DNA of 64,000 bases, from positions 152,316-216,315 of the forward strand of contig NZ_CABVOU010000014.1 of the NCBI RefSeq assembly GCF_902500215.1, read 5' to 3'. Shown here piece by piece: positions 1-9,284 of the stretch. This stretch comes from Halomonas lysinitropha (GTDB taxonomy: Bacteria; Pseudomonadota; Gammaproteobacteria; Pseudomonadales; Halomonadaceae). The notes under the pieces were generated by a model. The model was not told the DNA's origin, searched no databases, and was given only the letters and a program-made list of their open reading frames with translations. Numbering within the stretch: position 1 is the first letter of the stretch; each line of letters opens with the position of its first letter. Both the position numbers and the translations under genes were made by a program.

Positions 1-425
1 TCGAGCTGGAAGAAACGGTCGTAGTCGTCCGTCTCGGTGCAGCGTCGCTGGCGCTCGATCAGCTCGTGCAGTTCGTGCAGGAGGCGGGCATCCAATCCCT
101 CCTCCGCCGCGGCGTGGGCAACGGCCACTTCGATCGCCTCGCGCACGAAGCGCGCCTGGAGCACGGCCTGCTGCGAAATCCTCACCACATAGGTCCCCCG
201 CTGAGGCCGTACTTCGATCAACCCCGCCCCAGAGAGCCGGATGAAGGCCTCGCGCACCGGCTGGCGGCTCACCGAGACGGTCTCGGCGATCTCCTTCTCT
301 GACAGGGCCTGCCCCGGCACCAGCACCAGCCGGATGATCGACTGTCGCAGCACCTGATAGAGCCGCTCACGAACCGAGCCGTCTTCGGGTGTCTCCTGCC
401 ATAGCGCCTGCAAGGTCATGTTCAT
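1..425 (-). CDS. GntR-family (FCD-type) transcriptional regulator, cut by left edge
   Basis: The minus strand is open from an ATG at 425 to the window edge, so the C-terminus is missing. The visible 141 residues begin MNMTLQALWQ and contain a GntR winged-helix domain: an N-terminal helix (SVRERLYQVLRQSII), the recognition segment EKEIAETVSVSRQPVREAFI and the wing GLIEVRPQRGTYVV, followed by the start of an all-helical effector domain (RFVREAIEVAVAHAA). This is the FadR/FCD type that senses organic acids. It lies downstream of the glucarate operon on the same strand, about 195 bases after the dehydrogenase gene. Whether it controls that operon or a gene beyond the edge cannot be told. Confidence 0.85.
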   Translation of the reverse strand, partial: MNMTLQALWQETPEDGSVRERLYQVLRQSIIRLVLVPGQALSEKEIAETVSVSRQPVREAFIRLSGAGLIEVRPQRGTYVVRISQQAVLQARFVREAIEVAVAHAAAEEGLDARLLHELHELIERQRRCTETDDYDRFFQL

Positions 426-470
426 GATGCTTGCCCCATTTCGGTGAACAGTGAGGCCAGGCCCCGTAAC

Positions 471-526
471 TGATATGACTAGTATGGTAGTATGGAAACC
501 AACCGTCCGCGCCTAGACTTTAGTCT
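471..526. promoter_or_regulatory. Operator-like repeats upstream of the edge GntR gene
   Basis: The 194-base gap between the dehydrogenase gene and the edge GntR gene has no gene. It holds a tandem repeat of AGTATGG (481-487 and 489-495), the core TATGACT (474-480) and a perfect inverted repeat AGACT-TT-AGTCT (515-526). TATGAC and ACTTT(T)AGTCT recur at 2991-3010, before the other GntR gene of this locus. That fits a GntR operator or promoter, but no direct proof is visible. Confidence 0.35.
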
Positions 527-619
527 GAAAGCAGACGAGAGGCTCGAGAGGTCGAGCGCAGAGAAAAAAGGCGACCCGAAGGCCGCCATAAAATTCTCAC
601 CACTTGCCGTTTCCGAGAA

Positions 620-2194
620 TCAATCCCGCTTGCCGTCCACCAATCGACTGATTTTCAGTGGGTTGTCATCCTTGAGGGCTTCAGGCAGCAAGCCCTCGGG
701 CAGGTTCTGGTAGCACACTGGGCGCAGGAAACGGTGGATGGCCGCACTGCCCACCGACGTGGTGCGGCTGTCCGAGGTGGCCGGGAAGGGGCCACCGTGG
801 ACCATGGCGTGGCATACCTCGACCCCGGTGGGCCAGCCATTGGCCAGGATACGACCGGCCTTGCGCTCCAGCAGCGGCAGCAACTGCCGGGAGGTGGCCA
901 GATCGCCGTCGTCCATCTGCAGGGTGGCGGTGAGCTGGCCTTCCAGGGCCTCGGCCACACGCCGCATTTCCTCGACGTCGGCGCACTCCACTACCAGGCC
1001 GCCAGCACCGAACACCTCGGCCTGCATGGCCTCATCGGCCAGGAAGTCGGAGGCACTGGCGACAAAGAGTGCAGGCTGGCACTGATGAGGCCCCTCTCCG
1101 GCCTGCCCTCGGGCGACCTCGCGGACACTGGAATTGCCGGCCAGTGAACCGACACCGTCCTGATAGGCGGCATGAATGCCCGGCGTGAGCATGGTCTGGG
1201 CGGCGCTGCCATGGATACCCTGACCAGCCGTCGAAAGGAAGGTATCCAGCCCCTCACCCTTGATGCCGATCACCAGGCCGGGGTTGGTGCAGAACTGGCC
1301 GGCACCCATGTTGAGCGAGCCGACGAAGCCCTCGGCGATCTCCTTGCCACGTGACTGAAGCGCTTCGGGCAGCAGGAACACCGGGTTGATCGAGCTCATC
1401 TCGGCGTAGACCGGGATCGGCTGGGGGCGGTTCTGTGCCGTTTGCTGCAGCGCCAACCCACCCGAGCGCGAGCCGGTGAAGCCCACCGCCTGGATACGGG
1501 GGTCGGCGACCAGCGCCTGGCCGATCTCCTTGCCCGAACCGAACAGCACAGAGAAGACCCCTTCGGGGAGCTGGCATTTGGCGACGGCAGCCTGCACGGC
1601 GCGGCCCACCAGCTCGGAGGTGCCTGGATGGGCGGAATGCGCCTTGACCACTACCGGGCAGCCGGCGGCCAGCGCCGAGGCCGTGTCGCCACCGGCCACG
1701 CTGAAGGCCAGTGGGAAGTTCGAGGCGCCGAACACGGCCACCGGACCCAGCGCCAAGTGGCGCTGGCGCAGGTCAACGCGAGGCATGGGCTCACGCTCTG
1801 GGAGCGCCGGATCGATGCGCACATCAAGCCATTCGCCGGCGCGAACCACCGAGGCGAACAGGCGCAGCTGGCCACAGGTGCGGCCGCGCTCGCCCTCGAT
1901 GCGCGCCCGTGGCAGGCCGGTCTCGGCCATGGCACGCTCGACCAGGGCATCGCCCAGCGCCTCTATCTCACTGGCCACTGTCTCGAGAAAGGCCGCACGG
2001 TCCTCCAATGAGCTCTCGCGATAGGAGGCGAAGGCAGTCTCGGCGAGTTGACAGGCGCGGACCACTTCGTCACGGCCGAGCCCCGGGTAATCGGGCGCGA
2101 GTGTCTCGCCACGGGCTGGATCGATGGCGCGAATGACGGCCTGGTCACCGGTGACGGCCTGCTGGCCGATCAGGGATGTGCCTTGTGGGGTCAT
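620..2194 (-). CDS. 2,5-dioxopentanoate (alpha-ketoglutaric semialdehyde) dehydrogenase
   Basis: A 524-residue aldehyde dehydrogenase that should oxidise 2,5-dioxopentanoate to 2-oxoglutarate with NAD(P)+, the last step of non-phosphorylative glucarate breakdown. The ALDH fold is intact: Asn159 in FGASNFP, the cofactor lysine Lys184 ([12 protein letters not shown]), a catalytic Glu near 265 (AEMSSINP) and nucleophile Cys302 ([10 protein letters not shown]). The [12 protein letters not shown] segment is typical of the type III semialdehyde dehydrogenases found in glucarate/galactarate loci. An AGGAGG lies six bases before the ATG. It is the last gene of the minus-strand glucarate operon, 24 bases after the GntR gene. 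Function is inferred from family and context; confidence is high. Confidence 0.9.
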   Translation of the reverse strand: MTPQGTSLIGQQAVTGDQAVIRAIDPARGETLAPDYPGLGRDEVVRACQLAETAFASYRESSLEDRAAFLETVASEIEALGDALVERAMAETGLPRARIEGERGRTCGQLRLFASVVRAGEWLDVRIDPALPEREPMPRVDLRQRHLALGPVAVFGASNFPLAFSVAGGDTASALAAGCPVVVKAHSAHPGTSELVGRAVQAAVAKCQLPEGVFSVLFGSGKEIGQALVADPRIQAVGFTGSRSGGLALQQTAQNRPQPIPVYAEMSSINPVFLLPEALQSRGKEIAEGFVGSLNMGAGQFCTNPGLVIGIKGEGLDTFLSTAGQGIHGSAAQTMLTPGIHAAYQDGVGSLAGNSSVREVARGQAGEGPHQCQPALFVASASDFLADEAMQAEVFGAGGLVVECADVEEMRRVAEALEGQLTATLQMDDGDLATSRQLLPLLERKAGRILANGWPTGVEVCHAMVHGGPFPATSDSRTTSVGSAAIHRFLRPVCYQNLPEGLLPEALKDDNPLKISRLVDGKRD

Positions 2195-2218
2195 GATGCC
2201 TCCTTGTGTTTGCTTGCT

Positions 2219-2974
2219 TCAATTTTCCTGATACTGCAGGTACAGGTTTCGAGAACGATTGAGGTGCTGGTACATGGTCTCTCTGGCCGCCTCGGGGTCA
2301 CGGGAAAGAATGGCCTCAAGAACAAAGGCGTGCTCTTCCTGGACGCGCTCCAGATAGCGCACCGCAGCAGCCGGATTGATATCGATGCTCAACAACTTGG
2401 CGCGAGGGATGCTGCTGGAGCTGAGCTGCTCGTAGAACTGCTCGAAGACAGGGTTGTGGGTGGCCGAAGCGATGGCAAGATGGAACTCGTAATCCTCCAC
2501 CCGAGCCAGGCTGTTCTCGGCGTGGGCCTTGATGAACGCAGCATGCTTCGCCTCGATAAGGCGCCGATCCTCGGCGTCGTGCCGCAGGGCAGCGAGTTCC
2601 GCCGCTACCGGCTCCAGGGCCAGGCGAAACTCGAGAACATGCAGGATATCCTCGACGGTGGTCGGGTTGATCCGCTCCGCCGGCCGCGCCTCGACAGGGG
2701 TCGAATGCAGGACCGTGGTGCCCACGCCACGCCGTGTGGCGACCAGTCCCAGTGACTTGAGGTGAGTAATCGCTTCGCGGATGACCGTGCGGCTGACGCC
2801 AAAGGAATCGCATAGCTGACTTTCAGTGGGAAGCTTTTTGCCAACCTTGATTTTCCCCTGAAGTATCAACCCTTCGAGCTGATCGGCAACATGGGTAGAT
2901 AGAGGCCCCTGTTTCGCCACCTTATGCAGATCCAGTCGCGCGATTTCAGCTGGCATTTCCGTACTCTTTGCCAT
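2219..2974 (-). CDS. GntR/FadR-family regulator of the glucarate operon
   Basis: A 251-residue protein with an N-terminal winged helix (LSTHVADQLEGLILQGKIKVGKKLPTES, then CDSFGVSRTVIREAI) and a C-terminal FCD ligand-binding domain, with candidate metal/ligand residues in EFRLALEP and DYEFHLAIASATHNP. The ATG at 2974 is chosen because it starts the conserved sequence and has GAGG upstream; a longer in-frame start at 3100 would add 42 unrelated residues inside gudD. It lies between gudD and the semialdehyde dehydrogenase, all on one strand, so it is the natural candidate for local control. A palindrome at 2991-3009 lies just before its start and may be its own operator. Confidence 0.88.
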   Translation of the reverse strand: MAKSTEMPAEIARLDLHKVAKQGPLSTHVADQLEGLILQGKIKVGKKLPTESQLCDSFGVSRTVIREAITHLKSLGLVATRRGVGTTVLHSTPVEARPAERINPTTVEDILHVLEFRLALEPVAAELAALRHDAEDRRLIEAKHAAFIKAHAENSLARVEDYEFHLAIASATHNPVFEQFYEQLSSSSIPRAKLLSIDINPAAAVRYLERVQEEHAFVLEAILSRDPEAARETMYQHLNRSRNLYLQYQEN

Positions 2975-2990
2975 AAAAAAGCCCTCGACC

Positions 2991-3009
2991 AAAAGTATGA
3001 CTTTTAGTC
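2991..3009. promoter_or_regulatory. Overlapping palindromes before the GntR gene (putative operator)
   Basis: The 52-base gap between gudD and the GntR gene contains AAAAGT-ATG-ACTTTT (2991-3005), overlapping GACT-TTT-AGTC (2999-3009). Its place 17 bases before the regulator start suggests an internal, autoregulated promoter. The second palindrome resembles the one at 515-526. Confidence 0.45.
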
Positions 3010-3026
3010 TAACAGCCAAGAGAGAC

Positions 3027-4352
3027 TTAGCGCACCAGTGCCGGCCGCTTGGGATCGAATTCCCAACCGGCAATGAGATACTGCATGGCCAGGGCGTCAT
3101 TGCGTTGCGTTACGTCAAGGCTCTGATAGAGGCGATGGGCTTCCATCAGCTTCTCCTCGTCCAGCTCGACACCCAGGCCCGGCGTCTTGGGTACCGTCAG
3201 CTTGCCGTCACGGATCGGGAACGGGTTCTTGGTGATGCGCTGGCCGTCCTGCCAGATCCAGTGAGTGTCGATGGCGGTGATCTCGCCCGGGCAGGCCGCC
3301 GCCACATGGGTCATCATCGCCAGCGAGATATCGTAATGGTTATTGCTGTGCGAGCCCCAGGTCATGCCCCACTCATTGCACAGCTCACCGACCATGACGG
3401 CACCCTGCATGGTCCAGAAGTGGCAGTCCGCCAGCGGGATATCCACCGAATTGAGCTGCACAGCGTACTGCAACTGCTTGAAATCTGTCGCGATCATGTT
3501 GGTTGCGGTGGGCAGTCCGGTACGCTTCTTGAACTCCGCCATGGTCTCGCGGCCCGAGTAGCTCTCCTCCTGACCGCAGGGATCTTCGGCGTAGCTCAGC
3601 AGGTCCTTGATCGGCTCCAGCACCCGCACCGCCTCGTCGAGCTTCCAGGCGCCGTTGGGATCGAGGGTCAAACGGGCTTCCGGGAAGGCCTCGTACAGCG
3701 CACGGATACAGTCGGCCTCCTCCTCGCCGCGCAGCACCCCGCCCTTGAGCTTGAAGTCCTTGAAGCCGTAGCGGTCATAGGCCGCCTTGGCCAGGTTGGC
3801 CACCGCCTCCGGCGTCAGTGCCTCCTGGTAACGCACCTCGTCCCAGGCATCCTGGGGATCAGTTGCCCTGGGATAGGGCAGATCCGTCTTGCCAGGGTCC
3901 CCCAGCAGGAACAGATAGCCCAGCGCCTCTACCTCGTCGCGCTGTCGGCCATACTGTCCCAGCAGGTCGGCCACCGGCATCTGCAACGCCTGACCGAAGA
4001 GGTCAAACAGTGCCGACTCGATGGCAGTGATGACGTGAACCGCCACGCGGAGGTCGAAAGTCTGACGACCGCGCTCTTCCCGCCCGTTACGGGCCAGAAC
4101 CTGGCGTGCCTGGTTCAGGGTCTGCTTAACGTCGTTGACCCGCGAGCCTTCGACCAGAGACCGACACTGCTCGAGTCCCTTGAGGATACCGTCACTAGAG
4201 GGGATCTCCCCGACCCCCTGGTTGCCGGCATCATCTTCGAGAATCAGCACACAGCGGATGAACCAGGGGGCGTGGCCACCGCTGAGGTTCAACAGGAAAC
4301 CGTCATAGCCGGCGACGGGAACTACACGCATGCTTTTGATTTTCGGAAACAT
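3027..4352 (-). CDS. gudD: Glucarate dehydratase
   Basis: A 441-residue enolase-superfamily enzyme that dehydrates D-glucarate (and usually L-idarate) to 5-dehydro-4-deoxy-D-glucarate. Signature residues are all present: K201-x-K203 in FKLKGG, metal ligands in LDPNGAW (D231, N233), the acidic ligands around [15 protein letters not shown] (N285, D290) and the catalytic His339 in [10 protein letters not shown]. Length matches the family. The ATG at 4352 opens the conserved MFPKIKSM start; an upstream in-frame GTG at 4379 lacks a ribosome site. It sits between the TctA permease gene and the GntR gene in a minus-strand operon with the next two pathway enzymes. Confidence 0.95.
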   Translation of the reverse strand: MFPKIKSMRVVPVAGYDGFLLNLSGGHAPWFIRCVLILEDDAGNQGVGEIPSSDGILKGLEQCRSLVEGSRVNDVKQTLNQARQVLARNGREERGRQTFDLRVAVHVITAIESALFDLFGQALQMPVADLLGQYGRQRDEVEALGYLFLLGDPGKTDLPYPRATDPQDAWDEVRYQEALTPEAVANLAKAAYDRYGFKDFKLKGGVLRGEEEADCIRALYEAFPEARLTLDPNGAWKLDEAVRVLEPIKDLLSYAEDPCGQEESYSGRETMAEFKKRTGLPTATNMIATDFKQLQYAVQLNSVDIPLADCHFWTMQGAVMVGELCNEWGMTWGSHSNNHYDISLAMMTHVAAACPGEITAIDTHWIWQDGQRITKNPFPIRDGKLTVPKTPGLGVELDEEKLMEAHRLYQSLDVTQRNDALAMQYLIAGWEFDPKRPALVR

Positions 4353-4467
4353 CAGTCTCTTGCCTCTTGAATTATCCACCCAGGAGGGACAGCTCCCTGC
4401 CGGAGAAAGGTCTTGGGTGCCGGATGAACGTTGGTGACCGAGCTCAACGTCTTACCGACGATGTTGC

Positions 4468-5979
4468 TCAACTGAGCACATCCTGACGCCCCTTGGCACG
4501 GCTCTTCAGGCTCATCACGATCGAGAACACCACCGACGCCAGAATCAGCAGCCACAGCACCACGGCGATAGGGCTCTTGGTAAAGAAGATCGACAGGGTC
4601 CCGAATGACTCGAGGCTCTTGACGAAGTAGATCTCCGCCTGGCCGCCCAGGATGAAGCCGATGATCAGGGGCGCCACCTCAAGACCGATCTTCTGGATCA
4701 GGTAACCGAGAACACCGAAGATCAGCAGCGTCCAGACGTCGAACATGATGCCGTAGTTGATCGCATAGGCTCCCACCACACACATCATGGTGATCAACGG
4801 ATAGAGGATATGCTTGGGCACCATCACTACCTTGGCGATATGCTTGATGGCGAAGAACATCAGGAAGAACATCACGATGTTGGCAAACACCAGCGCCGTC
4901 ATCATGATGTACCAGGTATTGGCATTTTCGGGGATGAACAGCGGCCCGACCTGGATGCCCTGGAGCGTGAAAGCACCGATCAGCACGGCAGTGGTGGAAT
5001 CACCGGGGATACCCAGAGAAAGCAGCGGAATCAGGGCACCGCCGGTCAAGGCGTTGTTGGCCGACTCCGAGGCCATGAGTCCTTGGGGCGCCCCCTTGCC
5101 CATCTCCGAGGAATCCCGCGACAGGTTCTTCTCCTGAGTGTAGGCGAGCACCGAAGCAGCACTGCCACCCACGCCGGGCAGCATGCCCACGAAGGTACCG
5201 ATGAAGGAGGAGCGCACCAGGTTGGTAAAACGGCCTTTGAAGATGGAGAAGGCAAACACTCCTCCCTTGCCAAGTTTCAGCCGATCGCTGGTGAGTTCGC
5301 TTTTCACGCCTTTTTCGGCCTCGAGGAGGATGGTCGAGATACCAAAGATACCGATCAACACGGGCAGCAAGGAAAAGCCTTCATAAAGGTAGGGCTCCAT
5401 GAAGTCGGCCATCAGCCGGGTCTTGCCATTGCCGCCATCAGAGATGCTGTAGACACCCACCAGGCTCAGCCAGATGCCGATCACGCCGCTAAAGATACCT
5501 ACCAACATGTTGCTGGAGAGAGAGGCGATCACGGACAGCGCCAGAAGGATGATCAGGAACTTCTCCACATAGGAGAACTTGATGGAGAAGTCCGCCAGCA
5601 TGGGCGCGAACAGGAAAAGCACGGCAGCACTGATCAAGCCACCAATGACGGAGGCAACGACACAGACTCTCAGGGCCTTCTCACCTTCACCCTTCTGGGC
5701 CATGGGATAGCCATCGAACGTGGTCGTGATCGAGGATGGCGTTCCCGGTATATTGAGCAGAACGGCCGGCACCATCCCGCCCGATATTCCGCCAACATAA
5801 AGCCCCAGCAACAGAGCAAGGCCATTATTCAGGCCCAGAGCATAAGTCAGCGGCAAGCAGACGGCCACGGCCATTGTGGCCGTCATACCGGGAATCGCAC
5901 CGAAAATGATGCCCACCAACGCGCCAAAGCCGGCTAGCAGAAAAAACGTTACATCGAGAAGTGACACGAATTCCATCAT
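4468..5979 (-). CDS. tctA: Tripartite tricarboxylate transporter, TctA-type large permease
   Basis: A 503-residue, very hydrophobic protein with about 11-12 membrane segments, the large subunit of a TTT transporter. The family motifs are visible: GALVGIIFGAIPGMTATMAVA near the N-terminus and FVGMLPGVGGSAASVLAYTQEK in the middle. It works with TctB and the periplasmic TctC. The ATG at 5979 has GAGGTG eight bases upstream, and the gene starts 14 bases after tctB. Given the neighbours the substrate is probably D-glucarate or a related aldarate (inference). The C-terminal tail is basic (SLKSRAKGRQDVLS). Confidence 0.93.
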   Translation of the reverse strand: MMEFVSLLDVTFFLLAGFGALVGIIFGAIPGMTATMAVAVCLPLTYALGLNNGLALLLGLYVGGISGGMVPAVLLNIPGTPSSITTTFDGYPMAQKGEGEKALRVCVVASVIGGLISAAVLFLFAPMLADFSIKFSYVEKFLIILLALSVIASLSSNMLVGIFSGVIGIWLSLVGVYSISDGGNGKTRLMADFMEPYLYEGFSLLPVLIGIFGISTILLEAEKGVKSELTSDRLKLGKGGVFAFSIFKGRFTNLVRSSFIGTFVGMLPGVGGSAASVLAYTQEKNLSRDSSEMGKGAPQGLMASESANNALTGGALIPLLSLGIPGDSTTAVLIGAFTLQGIQVGPLFIPENANTWYIMMTALVFANIVMFFLMFFAIKHIAKVVMVPKHILYPLITMMCVVGAYAINYGIMFDVWTLLIFGVLGYLIQKIGLEVAPLIIGFILGGQAEIYFVKSLESFGTLSIFFTKSPIAVVLWLLILASVVFSIVMSLKSRAKGRQDVLS

Positions 5980-5993
5980 GACATTCACCTCAG

Positions 5994-6437
5994 TCACGGC
6001 AGGGTGATTCTGAACAGCTTGGCCAGGACAAACCAGACCAGACTGGGGGCGATGATGGCGTTGATCAACACGATGACCACAGCTTTCTTCGTCCACTCAT
6101 GCAGATACATGAGCGCCATCAAAAAGACGAAGGGCATCGAGACGAACAAGAAGCCATATCCCGTATAGGGAAACATATTGCCCACCACCGCCATGAGGTA
6201 AAAATACGCGATGATAAGGGCGAGGGTGCCGAAGAAACGAAAGCCATCCATGGATTCGCCCACAATGGGTAAAGTACGCTCTCCTCGCTTCACCGCAGCC
6301 AAAAAGGGAATCACCTTGGTTACCAGAATAATGGCGAAAAGTACCGCCAGAATCCAGTGAATTATTGTCGGGAAAACCAGGTGAGAGGTCTCGAAATCAA
6401 TCGAGACACTGAGCAGACTGGACAGACCTGATTCCAT
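5994..6437 (-). CDS. tctB: Tripartite tricarboxylate transporter, TctB-type small membrane subunit
   Basis: A 147-residue membrane protein with four hydrophobic segments (about residues 24-44, 72-89, 94-113 and 118-140), the usual size and layout of TctB. Sequence conservation in this family is low, so the call rests largely on position between tctC and tctA in the order C-B-A normal for TTT operons. It is separated from tctC by 106 bases that contain a strong stem-loop, which probably gives lower expression of the membrane subunits than of the binding protein. Confidence 0.88.
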   Translation of the reverse strand: MESGLSSLLSVSIDFETSHLVFPTIIHWILAVLFAIILVTKVIPFLAAVKRGERTLPIVGESMDGFRFFGTLALIIAYFYLMAVVGNMFPYTGYGFLFVSMPFVFLMALMYLHEWTKKAVVIVLINAIIAPSLVWFVLAKLFRITLP

Positions 6438-6505
6438 AGCGGCTCCGACGACGGGAAGGCAGCCCTTCCCGTCAATTTTCTATGTCGATAAATGCCAGAC
6501 AGCAA

Positions 6506-6536
6506 GAGCATCGGCGGCTCACTGCCGCCGATGCTC
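6506..6536 (-). terminator. Stem-loop after tctC (mRNA stabiliser or partial terminator)
   Basis: A perfect 13-bp stem (6506-6518 with 6524-6536) with a 5-base loop begins eight bases after the tctC stop. No clear T-run follows, so it is better read as an attenuator or 3'-end protector inside the operon than as a full terminator. Such elements are common after solute-binding-protein genes. Confidence 0.7.
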
Positions 6537-6543
6537 GGAGTGC

Positions 6544-7599
6544 TTACTGGATGTTTTCGATAATCTCTTCGTAACGCGACATCTTGTTTTTCAGGTACTC
6601 AGAAGCTTCATCGGACGGTTTGAAATTCGGAATGAAGAAAGAGTTCTTCTGAACTTCCTGAATCTCGCCCTCGGCATAGACCTCTGCCAGAGCCTCATCA
6701 ATCTGATCGACGATGCCGGAATCCATCTCCTTGTTGTAGAGGAAGAAGAATTCCTTGTCGAAGGTAAAGTTCTCATCGTCACCCATGGTGACAGTGACGT
6801 TGGGCTCGACATACTCCAGCAGCTGCTCGCGGCTGGTCTGCCCCATGCCGTCTTCCGGCGCCTGCTCGATGGTGTCCTGACGAGCCGTCAGCCATACGAA
6901 GCGCATAGCCTTCTGATCGTCTTCCGGCAGGCGAGTGAACTGCTCGTTGGCCTGCACGGACCCATGGATCATGTCGACCTGGTCATCGTAGAGCTGCTGG
7001 TTCTTGTCCGCCTGGGAGCCAGTATTCACGGCGACCAGATTGTCTTCCTGGCCCGGATACTCGATGGCAACGGCATTCTTCAAGGCACTGAAGCCGATCT
7101 CGGACACGCCGCCCGGCTGGATTGCCACGCGCACCTCTTTGCCCTCACCGACTGCCGCGATAATCTCGTCGAGGTTCTCGTACGGCGAGTCCTTGGGCAC
7201 CAGGTAGGCGTTGCCCGGGTTGATCGCCACGGTCGGCCCGATGGTGTATTTCTCGAAAATGTTCTCGTAACCCTGAACACCATAGAGGAAGCCCAGGTAG
7301 GACTGATCGTGGAAGATCATCAGGGTATTGCCGCGCGGATCGCGATCCAGCGTACGGAAAGCGGAACTCGCACCGACGGCATCGACCTTCATGTTGAGAT
7401 CGAGCTGTTCGGCCAGCTTGTCCACCACGATGCTCGAATTCTGATAGGTATCGCCACCCGTCGATGTGGAGCCGATGACGACACGAATGTTGCCACGTAG
7501 CTCTCCATCCTGGGCCATGGCGACACCGGCACCGAAGGTCATCGACGCCATGACGGCGGCGGAACCCAGCCCTACGAGCTGTTTCTTGGATACGGTCAT
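6544..7599 (-). CDS. tctC: TctC-type periplasmic solute-binding protein
   Basis: A 351-residue exported protein. Residues 1-29 form a signal peptide (basic start, hydrophobic AAVMASMTFGAG, cleavage after AMA). The mature part has the TctC/Bug features IRVVIGSTSTGGDTY, an aromatic-rich binding region and the inter-domain segment AIQPGGVSEIGFSALKN. It should capture the substrate in the periplasm and deliver it to TctBA. GAGGTG lies seven bases before the ATG. It starts 29 bases after kdgD, so enzyme and transporter are co-transcribed. Substrate by context: glucarate or another aldarate. Confidence 0.92.
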   Translation of the reverse strand: MTVSKKQLVGLGSAAVMASMTFGAGVAMAQDGELRGNIRVVIGSTSTGGDTYQNSSIVVDKLAEQLDLNMKVDAVGASSAFRTLDRDPRGNTLMIFHDQSYLGFLYGVQGYENIFEKYTIGPTVAINPGNAYLVPKDSPYENLDEIIAAVGEGKEVRVAIQPGGVSEIGFSALKNAVAIEYPGQEDNLVAVNTGSQADKNQQLYDDQVDMIHGSVQANEQFTRLPEDDQKAMRFVWLTARQDTIEQAPEDGMGQTSREQLLEYVEPNVTVTMGDDENFTFDKEFFFLYNKEMDSGIVDQIDEALAEVYAEGEIQEVQKNSFFIPNFKPSDEASEYLKNKMSRYEEIIENIQ

Positions 7600-7628
7600 G
7601 CTTTCACCTCTTTCAGTCGTTGTCGGTT

Positions 7629-8546
7629 TTATAGTTGCTTGGCGATTTCCACCAGCGTCTCGAGTTGCTGACGCTCCTCGGAAGTGGGCATGGTCAGGGG
7701 CGCGCGAACGCTACCCGCCGGACGACCGATGATCTCGGCGCCGGCCTTGATCAGGCTGACGGCATACCCTTTCTTCCGATCCCTGAGGTCCACGAAGGGA
7801 ATAAAGAAGTCGTTGGTGATCTGCTTCACGACTTCGCTGTTACCCTTGCGCAGTTCCTTGTAGAAGGTCACGGCCATGTCGGGTACGAAATTGAACACGG
7901 CCGATGAGTAGGTATTGACACCAATGGAGAGATAGGCCTCGGCAAAGATCTCTGCCGTCGGCACGCCGCCGATGTAGACCAGGCGGTCACCCACGGTCTT
8001 GACGATCTTGTTCAGTGCCTGAATATCGCCCTTGCCGTCCTTGAGACCGACCAGGTTGGGGCAGGCCTCGGCCAGAGCCGTCACGGACCCGGCGTCCAGG
8101 ATGCCATTGCCACGGTTGTAGTAGATGACGTTGAGCCGGGTCGAAACACAGATCTGGCGGGCGTACTCCACCAGTCCATCCTGGGGACACTCGGTCAGAT
8201 AGGGCGGCATCAGCAGGATGCCGTCGGCACCGACCTCCTCAGCCGCCTGTGCGAAAGCCTTGCCGCTCTCGACGCTCAGCCCGGCGCTGGCGATCACCGG
8301 CAGCTTGCCGTCTACCGTCTCCACGGCGACCCGCACCACATCGCGAAATTCGTCGAGTGTCAGGTTGAAGAACTCACCGGTACCACCGGCCACGAATACG
8401 GCCGAGATGTCGTGGCTGATGAACCATTCCAGCCGCTTGCGATAGCTCTCGGCATCGAAACGGCCTTCCTGGTCGAAGTCCGTGATGGGAAACGACAGCA
8501 GACCATCGCCGATGGCTTGCACCACTTCTTCTCTGGAAAACTTCAC
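7629..8546 (-). CDS. kdgD: 5-dehydro-4-deoxyglucarate dehydratase (decarboxylating)
   Basis: A 305-residue class I aldolase-fold protein of the DapA/NAL superfamily. It should convert 5-dehydro-4-deoxy-D-glucarate to 2,5-dioxopentanoate, CO2 and water. The Schiff-base lysine is Lys169 (VGLKDGKGD); the tyrosine of the active site lies in IYYNRGNG and the substrate loop in GGTGEFF. The protein starts at a GTG (8546) preceded by GAGGA with a seven-base spacer. It is the first gene of the minus-strand operon, followed by tctCBA and gudD, and its product is used by the dehydrogenase at 620-2194. Confidence 0.93.
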   Translation of the reverse strand: MKFSREEVVQAIGDGLLSFPITDFDQEGRFDAESYRKRLEWFISHDISAVFVAGGTGEFFNLTLDEFRDVVRVAVETVDGKLPVIASAGLSVESGKAFAQAAEEVGADGILLMPPYLTECPQDGLVEYARQICVSTRLNVIYYNRGNGILDAGSVTALAEACPNLVGLKDGKGDIQALNKIVKTVGDRLVYIGGVPTAEIFAEAYLSIGVNTYSSAVFNFVPDMAVTFYKELRKGNSEVVKQITNDFFIPFVDLRDRKKGYAVSLIKAGAEIIGRPAGSVRAPLTMPTSEERQQLETLVEIAKQL

Positions 8547-8602
8547 GCAACCGTCCTCATGCTTACCGGGGCCAGGGACTCCCCGACCGCCTCGGGGGTA
8601 AC

Positions 8603-8634
8603 GACAACAGCGTTGTTGTCATACATCATACAAC
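8603..8634. promoter_or_regulatory. Operator-like inverted repeats before the glucarate operon
   Basis: Two overlapping inverted repeats lie 57-88 bases before kdgD: GACAACA-GCGT-TGTTGTC (8603-8620) and GTTGT(N10)ACAAC (8615-8634). A -10-like TATGAT is on the minus strand within the second. The core TATGAC is shared with the sites at 474 and 2997. This is the probable promoter/operator of the operon. The octamer GACAACAA on the mRNA strand (8620-8613) also resembles an Hfq/Crc target. Confidence 0.5.
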
Positions 8635-8950
8635 TCGTAAGCTAATCGCTCGAATCCGGCTCAGCAAGGGCGACTGATCAAATTGCGACCAAAGTTTAAG
8701 AGCAGGGAGGTTGAGCCAAGGCTAGAGAGCAGGGGGCCTGTCTCTGGCGGCCGGCAACGCGCACGACACTCAAGACCCGCCATGCTATGTCGCCCAGCGA
8801 GACGGACACGAGTGACACAGCGTGTCTACCAGGTGAGGGAGCATAAAAAGGGCCGCGAGACCGATTTCTCATCCAGATTGACGCGCTACACCCACGGCTT
8901 GATAGGGGCCAGTCAGACCGCTGTGCGCCATGTTTGGCGCACTAAGAGAA
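8635..8950. other. Intergenic stretch with one hairpin, no gene seen
   Basis: No coding pattern, tRNA or rRNA is visible. The only structure is a perfect 8-bp hairpin, GTGCGCCA-TGTT-TGGCGCAC (8923-8942), next to the tRNA terminator. An open frame at 8683-8973 runs through both hairpins, is arginine-rich and resembles nothing known, so it is not called. Confidence 0.5.
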
Positions 8951-8979
8951 AAGGGCCTACGAGATTATCGTAAGCCCTT
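8951..8979 (-). terminator. Intrinsic terminator of the tRNA-Arg gene
   Basis: On the minus strand a stem of AAGGGC and TACGA-type halves, with one mismatched pair (8951-8962 with 8968-8979), closes a five-base loop and is followed by TTCTCTT. It lies eight bases after the CCA end of the tRNA gene. Confidence 0.8.
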
Positions 8980-8986
8980 GAATTCG

Positions 8987-9063
8987 TGGTGCGCCCGGCA
9001 GGATTCGAACCTGCGACCCTCGGCTTCGGAGGCCGATACTCTATCCAGCTGAGCTACGGGCGC
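8987..9063 (-). tRNA. tRNA-Arg, anticodon CCG
   Basis: The 77-base gene folds into a full cloverleaf. The acceptor stem pairs GCGCCCG with CGGGCGC; the D-arm has AGCTCAGCTGGATAGAG; the anticodon stem-loop is TCGGC-CTCCGAA-GCCGA with anticodon CCG; the T-arm has GGTTCGAATCC; the CCA end is encoded. It reads the arginine codon CGG, common in this GC-rich sequence. A terminator follows at once. Confidence 0.97.
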
Positions 9064-9284
9064 ACATGCCAGGCGTTGGGTGCCAGGCGGTCGACATCGT
9101 ACCCGCCAGCCCTGCTGCTGTCTAGCAGCCATCACGCTCGCCCCGGCCGTGGTATGAACCGGGACATTTTCCAGGCGTTGGTGATGCCGGTATACTGCGA
9201 GCAGTTAGTGCGCGCCATGGTGTCCACCGACTGACGTGATGCCGAGCGTGATTCCGATGACAGGACCGTCGAGAGGTGGTGAGA

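Noticed and set aside
8683..8973. A 96-codon frame between kdgD and tRNA-Arg
   Set aside because: Arg/Thr-rich, crosses two hairpins and ends in the tRNA terminator; no ribosome site or family.
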